Source: an uncultured Oscillospiraceae bacterium (GTDB lineage: Bacteria > Bacillota > Clostridia > Oscillospirales > Acutalibacteraceae). Taken from it: 64,000 nt of DNA. The notes under the pieces were generated by a model, which ran no database searches, was not told the DNA's origin, and saw only the letters and a program-made list of their open reading frames with translations. The translations under genes and the position numbers were made by a program. The stretch's first letter is position 1, and each line of letters begins with the position of its first letter. Shown piece by piece: positions 24,705-32,973 of the stretch. The stretch lies in the NCBI GenBank assembly GCA_900543795.1, contig UQSH01000001.1, forward strand, positions 107,958-171,957. The letters are read 5' to 3'.

Positions 24705-26588
24705 TTAATTTGAAGCGGGTTGATAATTCGGAACATATTTTAAAAGCGTTTCGCGAACCGTTTCGTTATTAATCTGCGAAAGATCTTTAAGCATTGAATC
24801 AAAGAATTCCTTCGGTATCTCGATAGGCTGAGTAACATATATTTTTTCAAGAGCAGTTGTTTTTCTTGTTTCCATTTCACTTTCCATTGCAAGCTCTTCA
24901 AACATTTTCTCGCCCGGGCGAAGTCCTGTTATTTCTATTCCTATATCGTCAACCGTATATCCCGAAAGATGAATCATATTAACGGCAAGGTCCATAATTT
25001 TAACAGGCTCTCCCATATCAAGAACAAAAACCTCTCCGCCGTTTGCAAGTCCGCCCGCTTGGCAAACAAGCTGTGCGGCTTCCGGAATGGTCATAAAATA
25101 TCTTTCAATATCAGGGTGTGTTAAGGTAATAGGTCCTCCTCGTTCAATCTGCTTTTTGAATATCGGAATAACAGATCCGTGAGAGCCCAAAACATTTCCG
25201 AATCGCACTGCCGAATAATTTGTATGCTCGGAAACGGTGTTCATATATTGAACAATAATCTCCGTCAGTCTTTTTGTGCAGCCCATAACATTTGTTGGGT
25301 TAACTGCCTTGTCGGTTGAAAGGGTAACCATTCTTTCAACGCAGTATCTGTCGCAGGCAACGGCAACATTATATGTTCCGAAAACATTGTTTTTAACCGC
25401 CTCGCAGGGACTCTCCTCCATAAGCGGAACATGCTTATGCGCTGCGGCGTGAAAAACAACATCCGGCTTGAATTCCTCAAAAACGGCGCAAAGCCTGTCC
25501 ATATCCCTAACAGAGCCGATTCGCACCTCAATATCAATTATATCTCCGTAATTGTTTTTCAAATCATTTTCAAGCTCAAACGCACAGTTTTCATATATAT
25601 CAAAAATAACGATTTTTTTAGGGTTGTATCTTGCAACCTGATTGCAGATTTCAGAGCCGATTGATCCGCCTCCGCCTGTTACAAGCACCGTTTTGCCGAT
25701 AAGATAGCGGCAAACCTTTTTGTCAAGCTTAACCTCGGGGCGTGCAAGAAGGTCGGTTATTTCAATATTTCTTATTTTTCTCATTTTTCCGCCCTCTTCA
25801 AGAAATTCGTTAACAGAGGGGGATATTTTTACATTGCATTTTGTTTGCATTGCAAGGTCAATTATTTCCTTTTGCCTTGCCTTTGAAGCGGAGGGCAGAC
25901 AAATCATAATAATATCTATATTGTGCAGCCTTGCAAGCCTCGGTATGTCGGCGCAGGTGCCCCTAACCTTAACTCCGTTAATTCTTTTTCCGAGCTTTGT
26001 GGGATTATCATCAACCGCTAAAACGGGATAGCCGTCCCTATAATTATTGATTATCAGTTCATTTATAAAGAAATTCCCCATAAAGCCCGCACCGACTATC
26101 ATAACGCGCTTGTGCTCACCTGAATATTTAAAGGCGTGATGGCGCAGAAATTTATAAAGCCTAAAACCTATTCTCGGCACGCAAAGGGCAACAAATTCAA
26201 GAACAAACATTAAGAAATATGCATAAAAGGGGAGCCAGCCGAAAACGCCGAGCAGCTTGTTGAAAATTATTCTGTCAGTAACAAAAAGAACGCAGGTTGA
26301 AAGCACTGCGGAAATAAGGTTTCGAGATATTTCATCAATTCCCGCAAAATTCCAAACGCTTGAATAAAGGTCTAACCTTTTATTTATAAAGAAGAGAATA
26401 ACACTGACGAAAGCAAGATGACCGTAATTAAAAAGAATATTGCTGTATTCCGTTGCACGAATATGTCCGCCCATAGTGAGATAAACAATGCAGGCGTTGG
26501 CAAAGAAATAAAGCGATAGGTCAACAAGCGCAATAATTCCTTTTTTGCACATGGAGGATATTTTTGCCGCTTTCGGATTGTTATTCAT
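24705..26588 (-). CDS. Membrane-bound nucleotide-sugar 4,6-dehydratase (CapD/PglF-like)
   Basis: Encodes 627 residues. Four N-terminal membrane helices (about 15-150) precede a first Rossmann-like CoA-binding_3 domain with RVMIVGAGFMGNFF (about 160). The catalytic short-chain dehydrogenase-type domain starts at about 300 with VLVTGGGGSIGSEICNQ, followed by AAAHKHVPLMEESPCEAVKNN, the STDKAVNPTNVMGCTKR block (Met replaces the usual active-site Tyr, as in PglF and FlaA1-like enzymes), AVRFGNVLGS and GLRPGEKMFEEL. It removes water from UDP-GlcNAc or UDP-GalNAc at C4/C6 for capsule, teichoic-acid-like or glycoprotein sugars. No glycosyltransferase genes are nearby, so it is an isolated surface-sugar gene. 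Confidence 0.88.
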   Translation of the reverse strand: MNNNPKAAKISSMCKKGIIALVDLSLYFFANACIVYLTMGGHIRATEYSNILFNYGHLAFVSVILFFINKRLDLYSSVWNFAGIDEISRNLISAVLSTCVLFVTDRIIFNKLLGVFGWLPFYAYFLMFVLEFVALCVPRIGFRLYKFLRHHAFKYSGEHKRVMIVGAGFMGNFFINELIINNYRDGYPVLAVDDNPTKLGKRINGVKVRGTCADIPRLARLHNIDIIMICLPSASKARQKEIIDLAMQTKCNVKISPSVNEFLEEGGKMRKIRNIEITDLLARPEVKLDKKVCRYLIGKTVLVTGGGGSIGSEICNQVARYNPKKIVIFDIYENCAFELENDLKNNYGDIIDIEVRIGSVRDMDRLCAVFEEFKPDVVFHAAAHKHVPLMEESPCEAVKNNVFGTYNVAVACDRYCVERMVTLSTDKAVNPTNVMGCTKRLTEIIVQYMNTVSEHTNYSAVRFGNVLGSHGSVIPIFKKQIERGGPITLTHPDIERYFMTIPEAAQLVCQAGGLANGGEVFVLDMGEPVKIMDLAVNMIHLSGYTVDDIGIEITGLRPGEKMFEELAMESEMETRKTTALEKIYVTQPIEIPKEFFDSMLKDLSQINNETVRETLLKYVPNYQPASN

Positions 26589-26745
26589 ATTTTCACTTCC
26601 CTTTAAGCATAATTTTACATATTTTATTTTATATCAAAAGCGGCTTTTTTTCAATGCTTTTGTTATTTTTTTGTTCATCGGGTTTACAAATTTGCAGTTG
26701 TGTCAAACTAAAAAGAAAATATTGCTAAATTAACTCTTTGTTCGG

Positions 26746-26773
26746 TTGAAAAAATTTTGTGTTTTGTTATAAT
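26746..26773 (+). promoter_or_regulatory. Promoter of the serine hydrolase gene
   Basis: TTGAAA (26746-26751), 16-bp spacer, TATAAT (26768-26773). Confidence 0.65.
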
Positions 26774-26812
26774 ATTTGTGATAACATTTGATTTAGTTTA
26801 AAGGTGATTGAA

Positions 26813-28399
26813 ATGAACAGGTTAAAAAACACTCAGCTTGAACACACAACCCCGGAAAGCGTCGGAATAAAAAGCTCTAAAATTAAGGCATTTATCGATG
26901 AGATAAACGAAAAAAAGCTTGGGCTTCAAAGCTTTACGGTTGTAAGGCATAATAAGGTTTGTGCGCAGTGCTTTTGGAAGCCATATTCGGCCGATTATCC
27001 TCATGTTCTTTATTCAATGAGTAAATCGGTAACATCAACGGCTGTCGGCTTTGCAGTAAGCGAGGGCTTGCTCAGCCTTGACGATAAGGTTTCGGATTTC
27101 TTTCCGGAATATAAAAGCGCAAGGCTTCACGCTAATAAAAAATTAACCGTTCGTATGCTTTTAACAATGCGCTCGGATAAGCTTATAACGGTTGCAGATG
27201 AAAAGGGCGGCAAGGATTGGATAAAGCAGTTTTTTGATGCTCCGTTTCTTCTTCCTCCCGATTCAAAGTTTAATTACATATCGGAAAATACCTTTATGCT
27301 TTCGGCAATAATTTCAAAAATAACGGGAATGAGTATGCTTGATTATCTTTATCCCCGTATGCTTGGGCCTCTCGGAATCGAAAAGCCGTTTTGGGAAACA
27401 GACGGAAAAGGGAATAACTCTGCCGGATGGGGATTATATATGAAATCAGAGGACCTTGCAAAGTTCTTTTTGCCTTATATAAACGACGGAAAATGGATAG
27501 ACGGAACACAGCTTGTTCCTGCTTTTTGGGTGCGTGAGGCAACTAAAAAGCAAACCGATTCGGTAAACGACGGATATATTGATAATATGTGCGGCTATGG
27601 CTATCAGTTTTGGCGCAATCCCATTGCAAACAGTTACAGGGCAGACGGTCTTTTCGGTCAAAGATGCTTTATGTTTCCGGAATATGATGCCCTTGTTGTT
27701 CTTAACTCGGGCGAATCGGAAGACTATAAAATAATGAAGGTTTTTTGGAAATATTTCCCCGAATGCTTTGAAGGTGATTCCTTTGAGGAAAACGAAAAGG
27801 AATATTCGGATCTTCAAAAAGCTATATCCGCCTGCACGGTTGAGGAGCTTGAAGCAACGCCGAGAAATAGCGAGGCAGAGCAGAAAATCAGCGGCAGAAA
27901 AATCAGATGCAGTGCTAATAAATACACCTCTGTTATCTCCGTTTCAATTTTGCAAATGCTTTATAATAAGCCGGGCGAAATCAACCAAATGACTTTTGAT
28001 TTTGATGATGAGGGGCTTTTGTTCACTTGGCGTGAAAAGGATGAGGTAAACACAATAAGAGCGGGTATGAACGGCGAATACGGTGTTTCCGAAATTCATC
28101 TTAAAGACCTTCATTATCACGCATATTCAAAGGCGGCTTGGCAGAAGGACGGAACTCTTAAGCTTTGGATAAGGCCTGTTGAAACAGCTCATGTAAGGAA
28201 GCTGACATTTGATTTTTCGGGCAACAGAATCAAGATAACAAACGAAATGAGCCCCAAATTCGAGGAGCTTGCAATTTATAATTTCACATTTTTAGGCTAT
28301 CCCATTAAAACTCGGGGTGCCGAAAATGCAGTCATAAAAATAGTGCACGATGTTGGACTGCCGATTTTCGAGCCGAATTTCTACGGAGCATTTGAATAA
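26813..28399 (+). CDS. Serine hydrolase, beta-lactamase class C / penicillin-binding-protein-like
   Basis: Encodes 528 residues from the ATG at 26813 behind AAAGGTGATTGAA; a GTG three codons earlier is possible. The N-terminal 350 residues are a class-C-type serine hydrolase. The SxxK motif is in LYSMSKSVTSTAVGFAVSEGLLSLDDKVSDF (Ser near residue 67), and a YISEN motif near 150 stands in for the YxN. It then continues with GWGLYMKSEDLAKFFLPYINDGKW and YGYQFWRNP. The KTG-like third motif is not obvious. No signal peptide, so it is probably a cytoplasmic esterase or amidase. The C-terminal 180 residues form a separate beta-rich domain. Monocistronic. Confidence 0.78.
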   Translation: MNRLKNTQLEHTTPESVGIKSSKIKAFIDEINEKKLGLQSFTVVRHNKVCAQCFWKPYSADYPHVLYSMSKSVTSTAVGFAVSEGLLSLDDKVSDFFPEYKSARLHANKKLTVRMLLTMRSDKLITVADEKGGKDWIKQFFDAPFLLPPDSKFNYISENTFMLSAIISKITGMSMLDYLYPRMLGPLGIEKPFWETDGKGNNSAGWGLYMKSEDLAKFFLPYINDGKWIDGTQLVPAFWVREATKKQTDSVNDGYIDNMCGYGYQFWRNPIANSYRADGLFGQRCFMFPEYDALVVLNSGESEDYKIMKVFWKYFPECFEGDSFEENEKEYSDLQKAISACTVEELEATPRNSEAEQKISGRKIRCSANKYTSVISVSILQMLYNKPGEINQMTFDFDDEGLLFTWREKDEVNTIRAGMNGEYGVSEIHLKDLHYHAYSKAAWQKDGTLKLWIRPVETAHVRKLTFDFSGNRIKITNEMSPKFEELAIYNFTFLGYPIKTRGAENAVIKIVHDVGLPIFEPNFYGAFE

Positions 28400-28421
28400 T
28401 AATTTCATATTAGAAAGAAAC

Positions 28422-28452
28422 GCAGAGCATTTATCCAAATGCTCTGCTTTTT
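28422..28452. terminator. Terminator between convergent genes
   Basis: GCAGAGCATTT / AAATGCTCTGC with a 4-base loop and TTTTTG. Confidence 0.75.
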
Positions 28453-28463
28453 GTTACCTGCGG

Positions 28464-29720
28464 TTATTTATTTCTTTTTCTTTTAATAGCCTTTGCAATT
28501 ATTATTCCTGCTCCTGCCGCAAGCACAATTGCACCAGCAACACCGCAAGCTATCGGAAGAAAAATATTCTTATATTCATAGTATCCGTGATTTCTTATGT
28601 ATGCGTTGCTTTCCCTATAATCGGTTATATCGTCAAACATAAGAAGCTCACTTGAGAAATTGCTTAAATCGTTTTCTTTAAGCGTTATTGTTCTTATTCC
28701 GTGATTGTTGCCGTAGCTGAAAAAGGTTGTTCCCGGAACGGCAATTAGTTTTATGCCCTTGTATTCGCCTGCAAAGCTGTTTACATGGTCGTGTCCGAAA
28801 AACGCACCGAGTATATCACCCTGCTCAACCCAGCTTTCAAACTGTCCGTGGTTGGTGTTAGGAGGGCAGGGGCCCTCGTTTACGCTTCCCTCATATATGT
28901 ATTCACTGTTTGCAACATAGTATTTTCCGCTGTGTGAGCCGTTTCCGCTGACTGCGCCCTTTGTGCTCCTCTTAACCTCTGTCAGCATATCGTAAACCTC
29001 GGGAACCGCTATGTGCTGAAACAGAAGCGACGGCATAGGCACGCCGTTGTTTTGCGCTTTAAGCTCGTTTGAGGTTTTTATATACCACTGGGTTTGATCC
29101 TCGTGAACATATCCGTATCCGCCGCCCTCTTCCTCGGGTGCATACGGATTAGAGTCCATAAACCAAAGGTTGAAAATATCCCTTTGCCCCTGTGAGTCCT
29201 TTATCGGCAGATTGTAGGTGCAAACGCCTGTCATCTCCTCGCCCTCAACGGCAAGGCAGGTGTTGTATTTTTGATAGCAGGAAAGCAAAAATTCCTTTGC
29301 CCTCTCAACAGATTCATCATCTGTGCCCTCGGCAATTCCCTCGTGGTCGTGATTGCCGAAAACAAGTGCAAACGGAATGCCTGCGTTTTCTATAACAGAG
29401 CAAACCTCGTCTATGGCTTTTTCTGTTTTTTCTTTTGTAACACCTTTCCAGGCACCTGCCGTGTTATCGCCCAAAAGAACGATTAAATCGGGATTTGTTT
29501 TTTCAATGGCGTCTGTCATAAGAGCCATTGTTGCCTTTTGAGGCGTGTCTGTGTCCTGAATGTCGGAAAGGATAAGTATTTTAAATTCGCCGTTATTGAA
29601 TTTTAACTGTGCTTTATCGGATGTTTCAGAAGCAATGGCAGAAATTGCCGAAGATGATATAGCCATAGTAAATGCAATAATTAATGAAAGCAGGCGATAA
29701 GCCGTTTTCTTGCCTTTCAT
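28464..29720 (-). CDS. Exported, membrane-anchored metallophosphoesterase
   Basis: Encodes 418 residues. A signal peptide (about 1-31) and a C-terminal helix with basic tail (about 393-418, ending KAIKRKRNK) suggest a cell-surface enzyme held at its C-terminus. The calcineurin-like motifs are in order: LILSDIQDTDT (about 48-58), LIVLLGDNTAG, LVFGNHDHEG (about 114), LFQHIAVPEV and FFGHDHVNSFAGEY (about 305). The family hydrolyses phosphomono- or diesters; this type resembles the DUF/PhoD-like calcineurin proteins of clostridial surfaces. It is the last gene of the leftward operon that begins with the RluA-like gene. Confidence 0.82.
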   Translation of the reverse strand: MKGKKTAYRLLSLIIAFTMAISSSAISAIASETSDKAQLKFNNGEFKILILSDIQDTDTPQKATMALMTDAIEKTNPDLIVLLGDNTAGAWKGVTKEKTEKAIDEVCSVIENAGIPFALVFGNHDHEGIAEGTDDESVERAKEFLLSCYQKYNTCLAVEGEEMTGVCTYNLPIKDSQGQRDIFNLWFMDSNPYAPEEEGGGYGYVHEDQTQWYIKTSNELKAQNNGVPMPSLLFQHIAVPEVYDMLTEVKRSTKGAVSGNGSHSGKYYVANSEYIYEGSVNEGPCPPNTNHGQFESWVEQGDILGAFFGHDHVNSFAGEYKGIKLIAVPGTTFFSYGNNHGIRTITLKENDLSNFSSELLMFDDITDYRESNAYIRNHGYYEYKNIFLPIACGVAGAIVLAAGAGIIIAKAIKRKRNK

Positions 29721-29743
29721 AATTTTCCCTCTCTCAGTAGCTA

Positions 29744-30244
29744 TTAATTTTGACTTTCGTTTTTTTCTTTAAGTGATTTAATAAAATCAATGAGCCCGTC
29801 GGTGCAGTTGGCTTTAACAATTATAAAGCCTTGATTAACCGACAGCATAATATAAAAATTTGTTTTTGTTTCAATGATTTTGTAAATCTTTGAATATTCA
29901 AGCTTCGTTTCGCCGTTTTCCGTTTTTTCGCGAACATAATTATCAAAAAATTCAAAATCGGCAACGCACGAGGTTATTGCCTTGTTTGAATAATATGTTT
30001 TTTTAACGGTCTTTTTGAATGAAGCAGTAAAAATAACCGCCGAAAGCAGTAACGCTAACACCAAAACAAAAACGGTTGAAGGCTCCTTTGTTGCGTATAA
30101 AACAACTCCCATCAAAAGAACATACAAAACAGGAAGCGTTATCATTATTGCTTTAAGGCCTTTTTGCTTTAACAAAACCGATTTGTTATATTTACTGTAT
30201 TCCTCAAAGCTGTATGCGGTTTGAGTTTTAAATAAAGGCTCCAT
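29744..30244 (-). CDS. YcxB-like two-helix membrane protein
   Basis: Encodes 166 residues. Two hydrophobic helices (about 33-53 and 57-77) follow a cytoplasmic N-terminus with AYSFEEYSKYNKSVL. The C-terminal portion has a YcxB-like PH-fold pattern: FFDNYVREKTENGETKLEYSKI, then YKIIETKTNFYIMLSVNQGFII. Function of the family is unknown. It lies between luxS and the surface phosphoesterase gene, 12 bases downstream of luxS, and belongs to the same leftward operon. Confidence 0.65.
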   Translation of the reverse strand: MEPLFKTQTAYSFEEYSKYNKSVLLKQKGLKAIMITLPVLYVLLMGVVLYATKEPSTVFVLVLALLLSAVIFTASFKKTVKKTYYSNKAITSCVADFEFFDNYVREKTENGETKLEYSKIYKIIETKTNFYIMLSVNQGFIIVKANCTDGLIDFIKSLKEKNESQN

Positions 30245-30256
30245 AAATTCTCCTTT

Positions 30257-30715
30257 TTATTCGGGATATTTTAAATCGTCCTTTGTCCAGTTTTGAATAA
30301 CCTCAAGAAACGCCCTTGCTTCTTCCTTTGCCTGTGCAAGATTATGGTCGTTGCAGTTTCCGCATTCCTTCATTGTTGTGCCGGGAATCATTCCCCAAAA
30401 ATCAGCAATATACTGAAAAGCTTCTTTAATGAGATTGATTGAATAGCCGTCCGAAAGGGAGCGGGTAAGGAAATAAAAGCCCGTGCGGCAGCCCATAGGT
30501 CCGAAATAAATGATGTTTTCTCCGAATTCGGTGTTGCGCACGTATGTTGCAAAAATATGCTCAATAGTGTGCATGGCTGCATTGGTCATAACAGGCTCTC
30601 TGTTTGGCTCACGCATTCTAATGTCATAGGTTGTAATATCGTCGTCAATACGGCTGATATAAATGCCCTTTTTAAGCTTGTTGTGGTCTATTTGAAAGCT
30701 TGGAATAGTTTTCAT
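30257..30715 (-). CDS. luxS: S-ribosylhomocysteine lyase
   Basis: Encodes 152 residues from the ATG at 30715 behind AGGAGTGAAAGTAAA; the longer frame runs into the upstream gene. It cleaves S-ribosylhomocysteine to homocysteine and DPD, the precursor of autoinducer-2, in the activated methyl cycle. The metal site HTIEH (His49, His53) and Cys121 in ECGNCNDHN, and the active-site Cys76 in GPMGCRTGFYF, are all present, as are IPSFQIDH and the dimer-forming FGENIIYFG. The start overlaps the end of the phospholipase-C-like gene by 4 bases. No pfs/mtnN gene is in the window. Confidence 0.95.
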   Translation of the reverse strand: MKTIPSFQIDHNKLKKGIYISRIDDDITTYDIRMREPNREPVMTNAAMHTIEHIFATYVRNTEFGENIIYFGPMGCRTGFYFLTRSLSDGYSINLIKEAFQYIADFWGMIPGTTMKECGNCNDHNLAQAKEEARAFLEVIQNWTKDDLKYPE

Positions 30716-31632
30716 TTTACTTTCACTCCTGTTAAAAATGATATATTGTCGGTACAGTCTCCGCCCGATGCGCCGCCGAAAAAGCATTTGATAATATCAA
30801 TTGCTTCGTTTTTGGCATCCTCAAAAAGCTTAAAAAAGCTTTCGTGCCTTTTGCCGGCTTCAAACGGAGAAGTCCATACGCCGTTATTTATATTAGCATA
30901 TTTTTTTGCATTTTCCAAGTCGTCTGTGCGAAGGAAAGAAGAAATTTTAAAATTTTTTGTTAAAGGAGCCGCCGCACTCTCCAAAGCACGCATGGCTTTT
31001 TCCTTTTTGCCGTTTGCGTCAAGAAGAAGCCTTTGAGCGTGTTTTGTGTCGTCAATAGCGGTTTTAACCTCCTGTGCAGTAACGCTCATCGGAGCAACAA
31101 CCTGCGAGGCATAGGAAAGCATTTCGGCAATTTCTGCCTTTTCGCTTACAGTGCAGTAAAAGGTTTTGTCTGTTTCAAATGCCTTTGGAGCCTCAATCCC
31201 CATTTTCAGCGAAAGCAAAAGCGAATCAAGAGAAAGCTCAATCGTGTTGTGAACGGAATTTGGGTTAAGAGCCCTGTTTTTGTCTGTTATCAAATCCTGA
31301 ATATAATAAACAAACGGGTGGCATTTCCTGTCAAGCGCATAGTGCATAATGAAGCCTGCGGCATAGCTTTTTGCCGTGTTTGGATTTTTTGAGCATTGCA
31401 GATATTCGGCAAAATAATCAAGAATATCTCCCGGCATTGCTCTGTGAAGTGCAGATCCCGTGCCTCTTAATGATTTTCCCCTTTGCCAAGGGAGCGCTCT
31501 GTGAAAAAAGAATATGTCGGGCCCCTGTGCGCCTATATAAACTGCGTTTTCGCAAACGGTAAAATCAACCGTGCTTTTCAGCCTCTCCATAAGCTCCTTT
31601 GCGAAAATATAATGCGTTGAAAATGCAGGCAT
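30712..31632 (-). CDS. Zinc-dependent phospholipase C-like protein
   Basis: Encodes 306 residues from the ATG at 31632 behind CGGAGGTTTATAAA. The N-terminal half matches the zinc-dependent phospholipase C domain, with FSTHYIFAKELMERL, VYIGAQGPDIFFFHRALPW, LHRAMPGDILDYFAEYL, YAAGFIMHYALDRKCHPFVYY and HNTIELSLDSLLL. The His and Asp residues likely to bind zinc are spread over about 4-150. No signal peptide is seen, which differs from secreted toxins. Such proteins are common in Clostridia and uncharacterised. It sits between the RluA-like gene and luxS and overlaps luxS. Confidence 0.75.
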   Translation of the reverse strand: MPAFSTHYIFAKELMERLKSTVDFTVCENAVYIGAQGPDIFFFHRALPWQRGKSLRGTGSALHRAMPGDILDYFAEYLQCSKNPNTAKSYAAGFIMHYALDRKCHPFVYYIQDLITDKNRALNPNSVHNTIELSLDSLLLSLKMGIEAPKAFETDKTFYCTVSEKAEIAEMLSYASQVVAPMSVTAQEVKTAIDDTKHAQRLLLDANGKKEKAMRALESAAAPLTKNFKISSFLRTDDLENAKKYANINNGVWTSPFEAGKRHESFFKLFEDAKNEAIDIIKCFFGGASGGDCTDNISFLTGVKVK

Positions 31633-31633
31633 T

Positions 31634-32512
31634 TTATAAACCTCCGAAATCCGATTGAAATTCCTTTTCAATTATTTTTTTCATATCCTCGGGAAAGTCG
31701 CAGGAAACGGTTATCTCCTTTTCGGTAACGGGGTGCGTAAAATAAACCGTTTTGCAGTGAAGAGCCTGCCTGCTTATTTCCTCGCTCGCCTCGCCGTAAA
31801 GCGTGTCGCCGAGCAGGGAGGCGCCTATGCTTGAAAAATGAACACGAATTTGATGAGTGCGTCCCGTTTCAAGATTAATTTTCAAAAGCGAATATCTGTT
31901 GCCTGAGCAAATCGGCTCATAATGAGTAACGGCACGCTCGCCGTTTTCATTGACGCCTCTTTTTATGATGCTTTTGCCCAGCCTTGCAATCGGTGCGTCT
32001 ATTGATGATGCCTTTTCAAATTTACCGCACACTATTGCGTAGTAATCCTTCTTGATTTTTCCCGCAAGCTTTGCCGCCGCAAGCTCGTTTTTGGCAACAA
32101 CAACAATTCCGCTTGTATCTCTGTCAAGGCGATAAACGGCACGAAATGCAGTTTGCTCTCTTATATATCCCGCAACGGCGTTTGAAAGTGCGTCGCCCCT
32201 GTGGTTTCTGCTTTCGTGAACGGGCATAAAGGGCGGCTTGTTGACTGCAAGAATGTCCTCGTCCTCATAAAGAATTTCAATTTTTTCTCCCGAGGGCTCC
32301 GGCATTTCTCCCTTGCTCTCTATTGAAATTTCAAGCTTGTCTCCCGTGTTAAGAGCTGCAATGGTCTTTTCCTGCCTGCCGTTTAGCATTATTCCGTTTT
32401 CCGTTTGCTTTAAGCGTGTTAAAAGGGAGGCGGAAATGCCGAATGAACGCAGAAAATCCCGTATTTGCCGCTTATTATCCTTTTCTTCAATAATAAAAGT
32501 AATCCTTCTCAT
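31634..32512 (-). CDS. RluA-family pseudouridine synthase
   Basis: Encodes 292 residues. An S4-like RNA-binding start (DFLRSFGISASLLTRLKQTENGIMLNG) precedes the catalytic domain with EDILAVNKPPFMPVHES, AVYRLDRDTSGIVVVAKN (catalytic Asp near 128), INLETGRTHQIRVHFSSIG, and LLGDTLYG, all RluA/RluC/RluD hallmarks. It converts specific uridines of rRNA or tRNA to pseudouridine; the position cannot be read. First gene of the leftward operon. Its predicted transcription start coincides with the ATG, so the mRNA appears leaderless. Confidence 0.9.
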   Translation of the reverse strand: MRRITFIIEEKDNKRQIRDFLRSFGISASLLTRLKQTENGIMLNGRQEKTIAALNTGDKLEISIESKGEMPEPSGEKIEILYEDEDILAVNKPPFMPVHESRNHRGDALSNAVAGYIREQTAFRAVYRLDRDTSGIVVVAKNELAAAKLAGKIKKDYYAIVCGKFEKASSIDAPIARLGKSIIKRGVNENGERAVTHYEPICSGNRYSLLKINLETGRTHQIRVHFSSIGASLLGDTLYGEASEEISRQALHCKTVYFTHPVTEKEITVSCDFPEDMKKIIEKEFQSDFGGL

Positions 32513-32518
32513 AGCCTA

Positions 32519-32547
32519 ATTATACATTTATTTTTCTTTTAAAGCAA
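32519..32547 (-). promoter_or_regulatory. Promoter of the rluA-like/luxS operon
   Basis: Minus strand TTGCTT (32542-32547), 17-bp spacer, TATAAT (32519-32524). The expected start point is at or within one or two bases of the ATG at 32512. Confidence 0.7.
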
Positions 32548-32554
32548 TAAGGTG

Positions 32555-32583
32555 TTGCACTAATGATATAAAAATGGTATTAT
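32555..32583 (+). promoter_or_regulatory. Promoter of the hyd maturation operon
   Basis: TTGCAC (32555-32560), 17-bp spacer, TATTAT (32578-32583), back to back with the leftward promoter 8 bases away. Confidence 0.7.
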
Positions 32584-32589
32584 GTAAAA

Positions 32590-32727
32590 AAAGATTCTGA
32601 CGGAAAGCAGCTTATCTTCTGACCGAAAGTGCGTATATCGGCAGGCGTTTTGCGCCTTTTTTGCTGAATATCCGTGCCTTCGGGCACGGTTTTTTGCTTT
32701 CTGTTCACATTAAGAGAGGGTTGTTTT
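32590..32727 (+). promoter_or_regulatory. Structured leader RNA of the hyd operon with two terminator-like hairpins
   Basis: The 138-base leader begins with two similar units, TTCTGACGGAAAG and TTCTGACCGAAAG; the second can fold as CTG-A-CCGA / TCGG-CAG. A short stem AGGCG / CGCCT with six T follows (32643-32662), then a strong CCGTGCC / GGCACGG hairpin with six T (32671-32694). Long-range pairing of CGGA...CAGC in the first unit with GCTG...TCCG (32663-32674) would compete with the second terminator. This is riboswitch- or attenuator-like; the class was not recognised. Confidence 0.55.
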
Positions 32728-32973
32728 ATGGAAACAAGAGTTGCCGTTATCGGCATTATAGTTGAAAATAAAAACAGCGTTGCCGAATTAAACGCTCTTT
32801 TGTCGGAGCACGGCGATTATATCATAGGCAGAATGGGCGTTCCCTATGATAAAAAGGGAGTAAGCATCATTTCCGTTGCGGTTGATGCTCCTCAGGACGC
32901 CATTAATGCGCTAAGCGGCAGCATCGGCAGGTTGGAGGGCGTGTATGCCAAAACAGCATATTCAAATGTGTAA
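32728..32973 (+). CDS. TM1266-type iron-only hydrogenase system regulator
   Basis: Encodes 81 residues from the ATG at 32728 behind AGAGGG. It is a small ACT-like/NikR-C-type fold protein: VAVIGIIVENKNSVAELNALL, then DYIIGRMGVPYDKKGVSIISVAVDA. This matches the family found almost only beside hydE/hydG/hydF and [FeFe]-hydrogenase genes and named putative regulator of the iron-only hydrogenase system. There is no DNA-binding domain, so any regulation is probably through metabolite binding or protein contact. Its stop lies 29 bases inside hydE, indicating coupling. Confidence 0.85.
   Translation: METRVAVIGIIVENKNSVAELNALLSEHGDYIIGRMGVPYDKKGVSIISVAVDAPQDAINALSGSIGRLEGVYAKTAYSNV

Noticed and set aside
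32590..32650. Glutamine (glnA) riboswitch
   Set aside because: GACGGAAAG recalls the glnA consensus, but the required 5' CGUUCA block and the closing CCGAAGGAACGC are absent.
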